In this document: one piece after another, positions 53,364-62,204 of the stretch | How positions within the stretch are numbered: the first letter of the stretch is position 1 | Layout of the letters: each line of letters starts with the position of its first letter | Source: Limnobacter sp. SAORIC-580 | GTDB lineage: Bacteria; Pseudomonadota; Gammaproteobacteria; Burkholderiales; Burkholderiaceae_B | DNA: 64,000 nucleotides | Reading direction: 5' to 3' | Assembly: GCF_013004065.1 (NCBI RefSeq) | Contig: NZ_CP053084.1 | Location: forward strand, 2,976,001-3,040,000 | Notes under the pieces: generated by a model | Told to the model about the DNA's origin: nothing | Seen by the model: only the letters and a program-made list of their open reading frames with translations | Database searches by the model: none | Made by a program: the position numbers and the translations under genes

Positions 53364-54556
53364 GATTCTTCCGTGCGATAAGCCAACGCAGCCAAACCGA
53401 GTACAAAGAACACACCTTCGGCGAAATCATAGTGAAACGAATTCAGCAGATTGAGCAACACATAAGCCAATACAAAGCCATGCAGCAGCAACAGGTGCCG
53501 CGAGTTGTTCCGCAGCAAAACCATGGCTACAAAAACCACATACAGCGCCAGGGCTACAACACCACCTTGTACAGCAAACAACAAGTACTGGTTGTGCGGG
53601 TTATTGAATGCGAAGGTGAACCCGGATGCGTGCGCATGCGGTGTAACGGCCGCCTCAAAACCACCCATGCCGTAGCCAAACCATGGTGCCTGGACAAATG
53701 CCTCAATTGAATGAAGCCAAAAGCTTAGCCTGCGACCGTTACTGGTTTCTTGCGCAATTGCTTGCCCGTCGATCCACTGCTGAACTTCGGTAAACACGGC
53801 ATTGACCCGGGTGTTGAAGAAGTCAGAGCCAAAATACATGGCAAGCAGGATGAGCAGAACCGCAAACGCTGCGATGATCGATCCCTTCAAACCAATACGT
53901 TGATAGGCGATAACGACAGGCAACACGGCCATGGCCACCCAGCCTGACCGCCCTTCAACCATGAAAAAGAAGTTGTACAGGGCCAGACCCAATGCCAATA
54001 AAACCAAAGCCTTGATTGCAAGGTGAGTTTGCGACCATACCGACTGCAGGCGATAGGCCACGTAGCCGGTGGCCAAAGCGATGAAAAAGTTGTGCGTGAT
54101 GTGTAGCTTGAATAGCAGTGGTGATTCCGAACCCTCGGGCCATGGGAAAAACCCCAGCGCCACAGCATAACTGCCGAGTACGCTGACAAACACGCCAACA
54201 CAAAATGCATCAAATACGGTGGTGCCGTCTTGTTTGGTCAAGAATACTGCAGCCAGAATTGGCAACAACAATAGGCGAAGATATTTGCTGAGATAGTCGC
54301 TGGCCGAATCGAAATTACTAGTGTCGAAGGAAAGCGTAAACACCAGCCATGCCACAAGCGCATACGCCGCCACGGTTATAGGATGCTTGAACAAACCGGC
54401 CAGTCGATTGCGAGTTTGTGGATTGATCAACACAAACACCAAAGTAAGCACCAACAGCAAATTCACCGGCGCCGGCTTAATCGGCAAAAAAAACGCCGCC
54501 CCTGCCAAAAACCAGGCTGGGTTGATTCGCTGAAGAAAACTCAAACCCACCCCCAC
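53360..54556 (-). CDS. O-antigen ligase/polymerase family membrane protein
   Basis: Membrane protein (398 residues, about eleven helices) of the Wzy_C/WaaL family. The conserved stretch VEGRSGWVAMAVLPVVIAY and the long periplasmic loop with GYGMGGFEAAVTPHAHAS and NNPHNQYLLFAVQGG (the HNxxL motif) are diagnostic. It either polymerises repeat units or ligates them to lipid A core or protein. The GTG start at 54556 lies 16 bases inside the upstream permease gene. Confidence 0.87.
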   Translation of the reverse strand: MGVGLSFLQRINPAWFLAGAAFFLPIKPAPVNLLLVLTLVFVLINPQTRNRLAGLFKHPITVAAYALVAWLVFTLSFDTSNFDSASDYLSKYLRLLLLPILAAVFLTKQDGTTVFDAFCVGVFVSVLGSYAVALGFFPWPEGSESPLLFKLHITHNFFIALATGYVAYRLQSVWSQTHLAIKALVLLALGLALYNFFFMVEGRSGWVAMAVLPVVIAYQRIGLKGSIIAAFAVLLILLAMYFGSDFFNTRVNAVFTEVQQWIDGQAIAQETSNGRRLSFWLHSIEAFVQAPWFGYGMGGFEAAVTPHAHASGFTFAFNNPHNQYLLFAVQGGVVALALYVVFVAMVLLRNNSRHLLLLHGFVLAYVLLNLLNSFHYDFAEGVFFVLGLAALAYRTEES

Positions 54557-55623
54557 CGTTGCCAGTGCATTTTCAGGAATGCGTAAGTAACCGGCGCGGT
54601 AATCAGCCCTGGCAAGCCAAACGCCACTTCGCCCAGAATGATGGCGATGAGCATTTCGGGCACGCTGGCGCGCACGTTGCGGCCAATGATGTAGCCGTTC
54701 ACAAAGTATTCAAGCTTGTGAATGATGAACAGGTAAAGCACAGACCCCATGGCCACAAACACGCCGTAGCGAATGGTAAGCACCAGAATAAGGGTGTTGG
54801 CCATAATGTTGCCGGCCGCGGGAATAAGGCTGGCCACGGCGGTGAACATGAGCAGCAATTCCCGGAAGGGAAGCACCACATCGAATGCCGGCAAAATGCC
54901 GTAAATAAAAACTGCCGTGCAGAAGGTGTTCCAAATACTGACGTACACCTGCGCTCCCATAAGCAAAGTGAAACAGCGCACGTACTTTTCAAGGGTTTGC
55001 AACCAGGCGTCGGCCAAGGGTTTGGCCGGGCCGCCCGCCACAGGGGCTGGCACCATGAGCGCCGCGGAAACTCCAAGAATGAGGGCGAATACAAACTGCA
55101 GGAAAATGAAGAAGCTGGCGCCGCCAAAACTGCGAATGTAGCCCACGAAGTCGCTGTCGTCTTTGCTGATCATGCGGAACAGTTCGCTGGGCTTGCCGGG
55201 TATGTGTTCTTTAATGGCTTGGGGCAAGCTGGCGGTAACTGAATTCAGGTTGCGCAGTGCCTCCTCAACCAGTTGTGGGCCTTGCTGGGTCATGGTGGCC
55301 AGCACAAAGCGCACTCCGCTGTTTAGGCCAATACCCAGCAACACGATGGCTGCAGCCACCACGGCCGTGGTTAAAAAGGTGGGCAACCAGCCAAACAGGC
55401 CGCGCATGAAAGCGCCATTGAATTTGTTGATGTGGGGTTGAAGCAGGTGCACAAAACCGCGGCGGGTAAACCGTGTAAGGGCAAAAATGGCGAGGCCTGC
55501 AATAAGCCCGACCCCGATTTTTAGGCTCAACATGCTGACCCAGATGGCCAAAATGCCAACTACGGACGCATATTCCCAACGAAGGGTGGTGTTTTCTTGA
55601 TGCTGCGGTACTGGGCTGGGCAT
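54541..55623 (-). CDS. AI-2E/PerM-family membrane protein
   Basis: Membrane protein (360 residues, seven to eight helices) of the AI-2E transporter (UPF0118) family. Seen: paired N-terminal helices, FLTTAVVAAAIVLLGIGLNS, the central loop LRNLNSVTASLPQAIKEH, and the conserved C-terminal VNGYIIGRNVRASVPEMLIA and GEVAFGLPGLITAPVTYAFL. Known members transport autoinducer-2, Na+/H+ or unknown small molecules. Its role here is unknown, but it overlaps the ligase gene and heads the operon that ends with the PglC-like enzyme. Confidence 0.88.
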   Translation of the reverse strand: MPSPVPQHQENTTLRWEYASVVGILAIWVSMLSLKIGVGLIAGLAIFALTRFTRRGFVHLLQPHINKFNGAFMRGLFGWLPTFLTTAVVAAAIVLLGIGLNSGVRFVLATMTQQGPQLVEEALRNLNSVTASLPQAIKEHIPGKPSELFRMISKDDSDFVGYIRSFGGASFFIFLQFVFALILGVSAALMVPAPVAGGPAKPLADAWLQTLEKYVRCFTLLMGAQVYVSIWNTFCTAVFIYGILPAFDVVLPFRELLLMFTAVASLIPAAGNIMANTLILVLTIRYGVFVAMGSVLYLFIIHKLEYFVNGYIIGRNVRASVPEMLIAIILGEVAFGLPGLITAPVTYAFLKMHWQRWGWV

Positions 55624-55688
55624 TTGGATTCTTGGCTGATTGTTAGTTGGGGTATGACCAAGTGAATCCCGATTCTATCCCAACTTTT

Positions 55689-57689
55689 TCAGGCAACCCC
55701 AAGCCTTTGCCGCCAAACCCCCAACAGCATCAACATACCTAGCATTCCTGCCAATCCCAGCACTCCCCCACCACCACCACCGGAACTGGTGGCCACTGGA
55801 GTTGGGGCGGAAGTGCCTGTGCCTGACCCACCTGAGCTGCTACCGCCCCCACCCGCACTGCTGGGGGTGAAGGTTCGCTCGTTCACAGACACATTGGCCA
55901 GGCGGACCACGCTGGTGTTGCTGCGGTTGGTGGCGGTGTCGGTGACCGTGAGCGCGAATTCAGCAATATTGCCCGCCATGCCAGACTGCACCTGCAGGGC
56001 GCTGGTGCTGGTACCTGCCAACGCCACCGGGTTGCCAAATACCTGTTGCCAGCTGAAGGTGAGATTGGCACCGCCACCGGCGCTGTTGGTGGACAACGCC
56101 GCATCCAGCTCAAAGGGACCATTGCTGGCCACCACCGCCGACTGCTGCACATTGGCCACAGGCAAGGGGTTACTCAGGGCCCGGGCAGCCTGGACTGCGC
56201 CAAGCACATTCAGCAAACCAACGCCACAACTTGTGGGTGTGCAGTCCAGACGGGCTCCCACCAAATTTGTAGAGTTGCTGGCGTTGGCGGGGTACGGGCG
56301 CGCACTGTTGCGCAACAGGGTGTCAATTTGACTGGGTGTAAGGCTGGGGCGCACTGCCTTGAGCAATGAAATGGCACCCGCCACCATGGGGGCGGAAAAG
56401 CTGGTGCCTGCAAACAAAAATGCAGTGCTGCCATTAGCATTGGGTGTGGAACCACCTGTGTTGCTGGCCCCCACATACAAGCCATTTGAATTGCCTGGCG
56501 CGTGCAGGGTTACAAAGCCCGTGCCTGCACCCTTGGCGGAGTAATTGGCCAATTGACCATCTTGCTCGGCTGCGCCCGCCGCAATGGTACCCGCGCAGTT
56601 GGCGGGGTATTGCACATCCCCGCCGGAATTATTGCCAGCCGATATCACCACCGACACATTGCGCGCCCTTGCATCAGCAATGGCCAATGCCACCATGTCA
56701 TTTGCAGCGCAACCGCCGCCAAACAAAGGTGTGTCGGTGGCGAAGCTGAGGTTGATTACATTGGCTGGGTTGGGGTTCACGCCAATGGTGGGGTCCACAC
56801 GCCCGGAACCGGTGGCCCAATAAAAGGCATCCACAATATCGGAACTGGTGGCAATGCCACACCGCCCAGAAACACGCACTGGCAGCACCTTGGCATTCCA
56901 GTCCATACCGGCGAGAAACTGCCCGTTGTTGGACTGCGCCGCCGCAACGGAGGCCACGGTGGTGCCATGCCAGGAGCTGGTGGTTGAACCATCGGGGCAA
57001 TTAAAACCTGAGGGTGGCGCATCACCGGGATCGGAGGGATCGGGGTCTCGGCCATCGCCGTCGTTGGAACCCGAGTCAACGACTGTGCCATTTTCCTGAG
57101 TACCGGTGGGCGGGGTGACTCGGCTAACAAAATCATACCCGGGCAACAAGCGCCCTTTCAGTTCAGGGTTTTCAAACAACACGCCAGAATCGAGCACAGC
57201 AATCACCACGTTGCTGCTGCCACGGGTTTGCTCCCACACGTCCTGCATGCGCAGTGAGGCATACGCGCCGGTGTGCATGTAACTGGCTTGGTTTACCGCA
57301 TAGGCGCCATCGTTTGGGGCAGGCACTGCCGTGCGTTGCAATTGAATGTCGGGGCTGGCAAAGCGCACACCCGGCAGGGCCTGAAGCGCCGCACGAATGG
57401 CTTGGGGTGTTTGCAAACTGCCCAGCACAGGCAGGCTTTGCATTTCAACCAGGTAGCTGTTGGGCTGCAACAGGGGGCGAACCATGCTGACAGGAACCCC
57501 GAGGGTGTTTTGCAAAGTTTGCAACATACCGGCGGGTGCGGTGCCCTGCGTTTGATTGCCCATGTTGATCACCCAACGCATGGGGGTGGGCGTGGCTGTG
57601 GTGGTAACCACATTCGAAGCCTGCGCCAACCCGATGGAGGGAAGCGCCCAAAGCGCCACTGCAATTGCCCTGCTGAATGCTGCTGCCAC
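55689..57689 (-). CDS. secreted S8 subtilisin-like serine protease with C-terminal anchor
   Basis: Secreted protease (666 residues). A signal peptide is followed by an I9-like propeptide region. The catalytic triad is intact: Asp in VIAVLDSGV (about 167), His in SWHGTTVASVAA (about 241) and Ser in AGTSFSAPMVAG (about 430). After the protease a PKD-like beta domain (FELDAALSTNSAGGGANL) leads to a Ser/Gly/Thr linker and SSGGGGGGVLGLAGMLGML, a helix and RQR: a GlyGly-type C-terminal sorting anchor, without the Cys seen in the CLCA-type protein at 25733-28255. GTG start with GGAGTAG before it. Confidence 0.9.
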   Translation of the reverse strand: MAAAFSRAIAVALWALPSIGLAQASNVVTTTATPTPMRWVINMGNQTQGTAPAGMLQTLQNTLGVPVSMVRPLLQPNSYLVEMQSLPVLGSLQTPQAIRAALQALPGVRFASPDIQLQRTAVPAPNDGAYAVNQASYMHTGAYASLRMQDVWEQTRGSSNVVIAVLDSGVLFENPELKGRLLPGYDFVSRVTPPTGTQENGTVVDSGSNDGDGRDPDPSDPGDAPPSGFNCPDGSTTSSWHGTTVASVAAAQSNNGQFLAGMDWNAKVLPVRVSGRCGIATSSDIVDAFYWATGSGRVDPTIGVNPNPANVINLSFATDTPLFGGGCAANDMVALAIADARARNVSVVISAGNNSGGDVQYPANCAGTIAAGAAEQDGQLANYSAKGAGTGFVTLHAPGNSNGLYVGASNTGGSTPNANGSTAFLFAGTSFSAPMVAGAISLLKAVRPSLTPSQIDTLLRNSARPYPANASNSTNLVGARLDCTPTSCGVGLLNVLGAVQAARALSNPLPVANVQQSAVVASNGPFELDAALSTNSAGGGANLTFSWQQVFGNPVALAGTSTSALQVQSGMAGNIAEFALTVTDTATNRSNTSVVRLANVSVNERTFTPSSAGGGGSSSGGSGTGTSAPTPVATSSGGGGGGVLGLAGMLGMLMLLGVWRQRLGVA

Positions 57690-57930
57690 TGAAACTACTC
57701 CGAAAAAACCGGTTCAATTCAATTGTACCCACATGCGCCTTGCATGGATTCAAATTGAATTCTGTCGCACCGTGTCATCGACAGACATGCGACTAAAGCA
57801 ATCACTTTCCCCGTTAATTTTGAAATTTTTATGACATCGCGGCCATATGACGGTTTGTCACATTTCTGCATACAAAACGCGATTAGATACGCCTGCTTTT
57901 TCAAATAACCTATTCGATGAGAGTTGAGAG

Positions 57931-59934
57931 ATGTCATACAAACTTGAACCAGAAGACATTGGCGTAAATACCGCCAAAGAATTGAGCCTGACCGAGATCG
58001 TTGAACGCGCGATCAAGGTGAACCAGGGCCGTCGCAATGTGTTGAAAAGCGGTGCCGGCCTAGCGGCGCTGTCAATTTTTGGTTTGAATGCCTGTGGATC
58101 GGATGGTTCAGTGGCAGCAACTGCCCCCGCCAACACTGAGGTGGCCTTTGCAGCCGCAGCGGCATCTTCGGGAAGCGAAGTGGTAGTACCCAATGGTTAC
58201 GTGGCTGAAATTCTGTACCGCTGGGGTGATCCCTGCGTTGCCGGCTCACCCGCATTCGCAGGTGACTTGAGCGAAACATCTGCGGTGGCGGAACAGCAAA
58301 GCGGCGACAACCACGATGCGATCAACTTCTTCCCGTTCAAGAATGCAGATGGCAGCGAACGCAGCGATGTTGGCCTGCTGTGTATTAACCACGAGTACCT
58401 GAACGCTGAGTATTACTATGACAAGGTGGTCAGCGACTCCACAGTCACATTCACTTTTGAAGATGCACGTAAAGGCCAAGCCGCCCATGGTGTATCTGTG
58501 ATCGAAGTTATGCGAAACAGCAACGGCACTTGGACTGTGAACCGTAACTCAACATTCAACCGTCGCATTCACGGCAACACGCCTATCGATATTTCTGGTC
58601 CTGCACGCGGTAATGTGTTGATGCAAACTGCAGCAGACCCCACAGGCACACGTGCACTGGGCACGCTGAACAACTGCGGTGCCGGCCAAACCCCATGGGG
58701 CACCTACATTACTTGTGAAGAAAACTTCAACGGCTATTTTGGCTGGACTGACACAACATTTACACGCAATGCGCTGGAAGCCCGCTATGGTTTGAGCCAA
58801 ACAGGTTTTGGTTACCGTTGGCACGAAAGCGACCCCCGCTTTGACATTAGCGCAACGGGTAACCGCAACGAACCCAACCGCTTTGGCTGGGTTGTAGAAA
58901 TTGACCCGTTCCGCCCCGCAAGCACACCCAAAAAGCGCACTGCCTTGGGCCGCTTCAAGCATGAGAATGCCGAATTGGTAATTGACCCAACCACCAAAAA
59001 AGTGGTGGTGTACATGGGTTGTGATGAGCGCTTTGAGTACGTGTACAAGTTTGTTTCGGACGCGGCTTACGACGAAAACAACATGGCAGCCAATGCCGAC
59101 ATTCTGGACGCGGGTACTCTGTATGTGGCCCAGTTCAATGACGATGGCACAGCTGGCGACGGCGTGGGTGTTGGTGTATGGATTCCGCTGGTGCATGGCC
59201 AAAACGGCCTGACCACTGGCAACGGTTATATCGACCAGGCCGATGTGTTGATTCGCACCCGCCAAGCTGCAAGCACCGTAGGCGCCACCCCGATGGACCG
59301 CCCAGAGTGGCTGGCTGCAAACCCCAACAAGCCAGGTGAGGTGTTTGTAACATTGACCAACAACAGTGCCCGTACAGCGGGTCAGGTGAATGAAGCCAAC
59401 CCACGCGCCAACAACATTTACGGCCACATTATTCGCATCAATGAAACCAATGCAAACGCTGTAGGTACTACCTTTGACTGGAACATCTTCCTGTTGGCAG
59501 GCGAGCCTGGCCAGGAACTGTTCAACAGCCCCGACGGTTTGCAGTTTGACCGTTTGGGCCGCTTGTGGGTGCAGACCGACGGTAACTTCAGCAACACGGG
59601 CGCCTACGCAGGCCACGGCAACAACCAGATGCTTGTTGCTGACCTGGATGCAGGCACAGTTCAGCGTTTCTTTGTGGGCCCGGACGGCTGCGAAGTAACC
59701 GGCGTGACATGGACACCTGACATGCGAACCATGTTCGTGGACATTCAGCACCCAGGCGAAGTTGGCCGTCACCCCAACGCCACCAACCCAGCCACGGGTA
59801 TGCCATACACCGAGGCTGAATTGATTGCCAACCCCACCGCGTTTTCAAGCTGGCCCGATGGCGCAACTGCCAGCCGCCCACGCTCGGCAACCGTGGTGGT
59901 TCGCCGCACAGACGGTGGCATTATTGGCACCTGA
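57931..59934 (+). CDS. phoX: PhoX-family alkaline phosphatase
   Basis: Secreted phosphatase (667 residues) of the PhoX/DUF839 family; known members are Ca/Fe-dependent monomeric alkaline phosphatases that release phosphate from organic esters. A twin-arginine signal is seen at about 33 (RRNVLKSGAGLAALSIFGL). Then GLLCINHEYLNAEYYY, TPWGTYITCEENFNGYFGW, GRFKHENAELVIDP, KVVVYMGCDERFEYVYKF and SPDGLQFDRLGRLWVQTDG, which include the expected metal-binding acids and Cys. Stands alone; a terminator follows. Confidence 0.93.
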   Translation: MSYKLEPEDIGVNTAKELSLTEIVERAIKVNQGRRNVLKSGAGLAALSIFGLNACGSDGSVAATAPANTEVAFAAAAASSGSEVVVPNGYVAEILYRWGDPCVAGSPAFAGDLSETSAVAEQQSGDNHDAINFFPFKNADGSERSDVGLLCINHEYLNAEYYYDKVVSDSTVTFTFEDARKGQAAHGVSVIEVMRNSNGTWTVNRNSTFNRRIHGNTPIDISGPARGNVLMQTAADPTGTRALGTLNNCGAGQTPWGTYITCEENFNGYFGWTDTTFTRNALEARYGLSQTGFGYRWHESDPRFDISATGNRNEPNRFGWVVEIDPFRPASTPKKRTALGRFKHENAELVIDPTTKKVVVYMGCDERFEYVYKFVSDAAYDENNMAANADILDAGTLYVAQFNDDGTAGDGVGVGVWIPLVHGQNGLTTGNGYIDQADVLIRTRQAASTVGATPMDRPEWLAANPNKPGEVFVTLTNNSARTAGQVNEANPRANNIYGHIIRINETNANAVGTTFDWNIFLLAGEPGQELFNSPDGLQFDRLGRLWVQTDGNFSNTGAYAGHGNNQMLVADLDAGTVQRFFVGPDGCEVTGVTWTPDMRTMFVDIQHPGEVGRHPNATNPATGMPYTEAELIANPTAFSSWPDGATASRPRSATVVVRRTDGGIIGT

Positions 59935-59972
59935 TAAGCGCATAAGTCATTGATTGTTTGTGACTTCAGTTG

Positions 59973-60012
59973 ACAAAGGGCATCTTCTTCGGAAGGTTGC
60001 CCTTTGTTCTTT
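59973..60012 (+). terminator. intrinsic terminator after phoX
   Basis: A 10-bp perfect stem ACAAAGGGCA (59973-59982) with TGCCCTTTGT (59998-60007) is followed by TCTTTTC. It lies about 40 bases after the phoX stop and ends that transcript. Confidence 0.8.
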
Positions 60013-60080
60013 TCGGACTTGCAAATGCGCCCGATTCGATGCAAACTCAAAACTCGATTGTTTGCACAGGTAGTTCGCAA

Positions 60081-60593
60081 ATGCCAAGTGACAGTTCTTC
60101 CCGCCCCCCTTCCAGCACCAAACAAAAATTCAGGTTTGACAAAGAAAACAGTTTCAGACAGCGAATATGGAAGCTATGGCTGGTAATTTTTGCTGGAGTT
60201 TTAACTGCGGCCTTTACCACCAGCATGGTCCAGGCTGACGAAGCCAGCGACCGCAAAGAAACCCGAGCAGTGATTGAAGCCCAACTCGAAGCCTTTAAAC
60301 AAGGCGACGGCCCCAAGGCCTTTTCCTACGCAACCCCCAATATTCAAACCATGTTTGGCGATGCCGAGACTTTCATGAAAATGGTTCGTGAAGGCTACGA
60401 CGTGGTGGTGAAGCCCGTGACAGTGCGCTTCGTGAAATTCGAGACCGATGGAATGAATGCACTACACGCGGTGCAGATGATCGACCGCCAGAAAACGCTT
60501 TGGAACGTATACTACGTATTGCAAAAGCGCCCGGACGGCACCTGGAGAATTTCCAGCTGCGAGACCGAGAAAGCGGAAACCAACCTGATTTGA
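60081..60593 (+). CDS. DUF4864-type secreted or membrane-anchored protein
   Basis: Protein of about 170 residues with one N-terminal hydrophobic helix (LWLVIFAGVLTAAFTT, then VQADEAS as a likely signal cleavage site) and a DUF4864-type domain: VIEAQLEAFKQGDGPKAFSY, FMKMVREGYDVVVKP and WNVYYVLQKRPDGTWRISSC. Function unknown; fold resembles NTF2-like proteins. The frame extends back to 59970 but there it would run through the phoX terminator, so the ATG at 60081 (with AGG upstream) is preferred; 60039 is another choice. The erpA gene follows after one base. Confidence 0.75.
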   Translation: MPSDSSSRPPSSTKQKFRFDKENSFRQRIWKLWLVIFAGVLTAAFTTSMVQADEASDRKETRAVIEAQLEAFKQGDGPKAFSYATPNIQTMFGDAETFMKMVREGYDVVVKPVTVRFVKFETDGMNALHAVQMIDRQKTLWNVYYVLQKRPDGTWRISSCETEKAETNLI

Positions 60594-60594
60594 C

Positions 60595-60951
60595 ATGACC
60601 ACTGAAGCAGCAACACCCACTTGTAACATTGCCCTGACCGACGCGGCCCAAGAGCGAATTCTGGATTTGCGGGACAATATGCACAAACCGGCCATGATTC
60701 GCCTGTATGTGCAAGGTGGCGGCTGCTCAGGTTTTGAATACAAAATCGACTTGGCCAAGGAAACGGACGAGGACGACATACTGGTGCAAATCAACCCCTA
60801 CATTCACATTTATGTAGACCAGGTCAGCGCCCCCTACCTGGAAGGCACCACCATCGACTATGAAGCCCACACCTTGGCTTCACGTTTTGTGTTCAACAAT
60901 CCACAGGCAAAAAGTACCTGTGGCTGTGGGTCGAGCTTTTCGGTGGAATAA
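60595..60951 (+). CDS. erpA: A-type iron-sulfur carrier (ErpA)
   Basis: HesB/IscA-family carrier (118 residues) that passes Fe-S clusters to apo-proteins. The three cluster cysteines are present: RLYVQGGGCSGFEYKI and STCGCGSSF at the C-terminus. The opening ALTDAAQERILDL and the acidic DEDDILVQINPYIHIYV fit ErpA. It follows the DUF4864 gene directly. ErpA versus IscA cannot be fully separated by eye, but no isc genes are adjacent, which favours ErpA. Confidence 0.92.
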   Translation: MTTEAATPTCNIALTDAAQERILDLRDNMHKPAMIRLYVQGGGCSGFEYKIDLAKETDEDDILVQINPYIHIYVDQVSAPYLEGTTIDYEAHTLASRFVFNNPQAKSTCGCGSSFSVE

Positions 60952-60969
60952 GCGATAATTTGTTTCTGG

Positions 60970-60999
60970 TTGTATACAAAATTCTATTTTTGTATAGAA
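60970..60999 (+). promoter_or_regulatory. promoter and operator of the HTH/AbiEii-type pair
   Basis: TTGTAT (60970-60975) and TATAGA (60993-60998) form -35 and -10 boxes with a 17-base spacer. The perfect palindrome TTGTATACAA (60970-60979) covers the -35, and a near copy TTGTATAGAA (60990-60999) covers the -10, starting exactly 20 bases later, two helical turns. The start codon at 61011 lies only a few bases after the expected transcript start. Confidence 0.6.
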
Positions 61000-61010
61000 T
61001 GAGAAACACT

Positions 61011-61481
61011 ATGCCAGCCAAATTCAATTTACAAACTGCCACACCGCGAGATCAATTGCTTGCTTTGGGCAAACAATTGAAGCAATACCGCAAGGCCAAC
61101 AAATTAAGTGCCGAGGCGGTGGCCACTGCCGCAGGCCTTTCACGAACTACTCTGCACCGGATTGAACTGGGGGAGCCCTCTGTAGCCGCGGGCGCCTATT
61201 GGGCTGCTGTGGCCGCACTGGGCTTAAGGTGCGGAATTGTGAGTACTTGCGATGATAGAACTGCACCGATTCCTGAAGTGATCGCTTTGGGCAACTACCC
61301 TCAATTGAAATCGCTTGCCTGGCATGTGCAGGGGGCTGAATCGATTACTCCCCGGCAAGCCTGGGATATTTATGTGCGCAACTGGCGGCATATTGATGAA
61401 ACGAAAATAACTGAGGATGAACAACAGTTGATCGAGCGACTGCAGGCGAAGTTTGAACCTGGTTCGAAGGACGGTGCCTGA
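61011..61481 (+). CDS. XRE-type HTH antitoxin of a nucleotidyltransferase pair
   Basis: DNA-binding protein (156 residues) with a clear helix-turn-helix, LSAEAVATAAGLSRTTLHRI followed by ELGEPSVAAGAYWAA, in the first 65 residues. The C-terminal part (ITPRQAWDIYVRNWRHID) resembles helical regions in antitoxins of AbiEii-like nucleotidyltransferases. GAGAAA precedes the ATG; an ATG at 60999 is less well placed. Its TGA is directly followed by the ATG of the nucleotidyltransferase. The promoter carries two operator-like repeats. Confidence 0.85.
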   Translation: MPAKFNLQTATPRDQLLALGKQLKQYRKANKLSAEAVATAAGLSRTTLHRIELGEPSVAAGAYWAAVAALGLRCGIVSTCDDRTAPIPEVIALGNYPQLKSLAWHVQGAESITPRQAWDIYVRNWRHIDETKITEDEQQLIERLQAKFEPGSKDGA

Positions 61482-62204
61482 ATGTTTAAACGCACACACC
61501 ACCAGGCGATTGAACAGGTGCTTCGCTTGATGAATGCCGACTTGCTGAAAGTACACCAGTGCTACTTTGGCGGAGGTACGGCAATTGCGCTGCGACATGG
61601 GGAATACAGGGAGTCAGTGGACATCGATTTGATGGTATCTGACCTTGCCAGCTACAGGGCCTTGCGTACATTGGTACGAGAGTCTGGAAGCGTGCTGGGG
61701 CTTTTCAATGAAAACACCACTTTGATTTCGCAACTTCGAGAAGTGCGTGCAGACCAATACGGCATTCGCACTGCAATTGGACTGGGCCAACACAACATCA
61801 AATTTGAAATTGTGCTGGAAGGCCGAATAGAGTTTGAGATGCCCAAACCTACTGATGAAGTGTGCGGGGTTGCCACGCTGAGTGTTGTTGACTTGCTTGC
61901 AAGCAAATTGCTCGCGAATTCCGACCGCTGGGCGGATGAAGGTGTGTTCAATCGCGACTTGATTGACCTTGCCATGATGAAACCAGGTTTTGACGTGTTT
62001 GCAAAAGCGCTTGTCAAAGCTGAAACAGCTTACGGCCAGAGTATTCAGCAAGACCTTGATAAAGCAATTGGTAAATTACTGGACAAGCCCGACTGGCTGG
62101 AAAAATGCATGCGTGCCATGGGTATGAGTGACACTGCGCCAGCCAGTCTTGTCACAGCAATACTTTCGCTTCGCGGTGTATTGCGGAAACTCAACGGCAT
62201 TTGA
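61482..62204 (+). CDS. AbiEii-family nucleotidyltransferase toxin
   Basis: Nucleotidyltransferase (240 residues) of the AbiEii/AbiGii toxin family: CYFGGGTAIALRHGEYRES with the GG-loop, VDIDLMVSD with the DxD acids, and IKFEIVLEG as the third acidic strand. The C-terminal half is helical. Coupled to an HTH antitoxin gene, as in type IV or type II AbiE/MenAT systems. It is a different branch from the nucleotidyltransferase at 29969-30673. Overlaps a convergent small gene by 14 bases. Confidence 0.87.
   Translation: MFKRTHHQAIEQVLRLMNADLLKVHQCYFGGGTAIALRHGEYRESVDIDLMVSDLASYRALRTLVRESGSVLGLFNENTTLISQLREVRADQYGIRTAIGLGQHNIKFEIVLEGRIEFEMPKPTDEVCGVATLSVVDLLASKLLANSDRWADEGVFNRDLIDLAMMKPGFDVFAKALVKAETAYGQSIQQDLDKAIGKLLDKPDWLEKCMRAMGMSDTAPASLVTAILSLRGVLRKLNGI

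Noticed and set aside
57840..57880. Pho-box-like TTGTCAC-ATTT-CTGCATA upstream of phoX
   Set aside because: The first half fits the Pho-box repeat but the second does not, so it is too weak to list as a site.
58549..59772. 407-codon open frame antisense to phoX
   Set aside because: The plus strand carries a clear PhoX protein. Long antisense frames are common opposite GC-rich genes with biased codons, and this one has low-complexity, Cys/Val-rich sequence with no family features.
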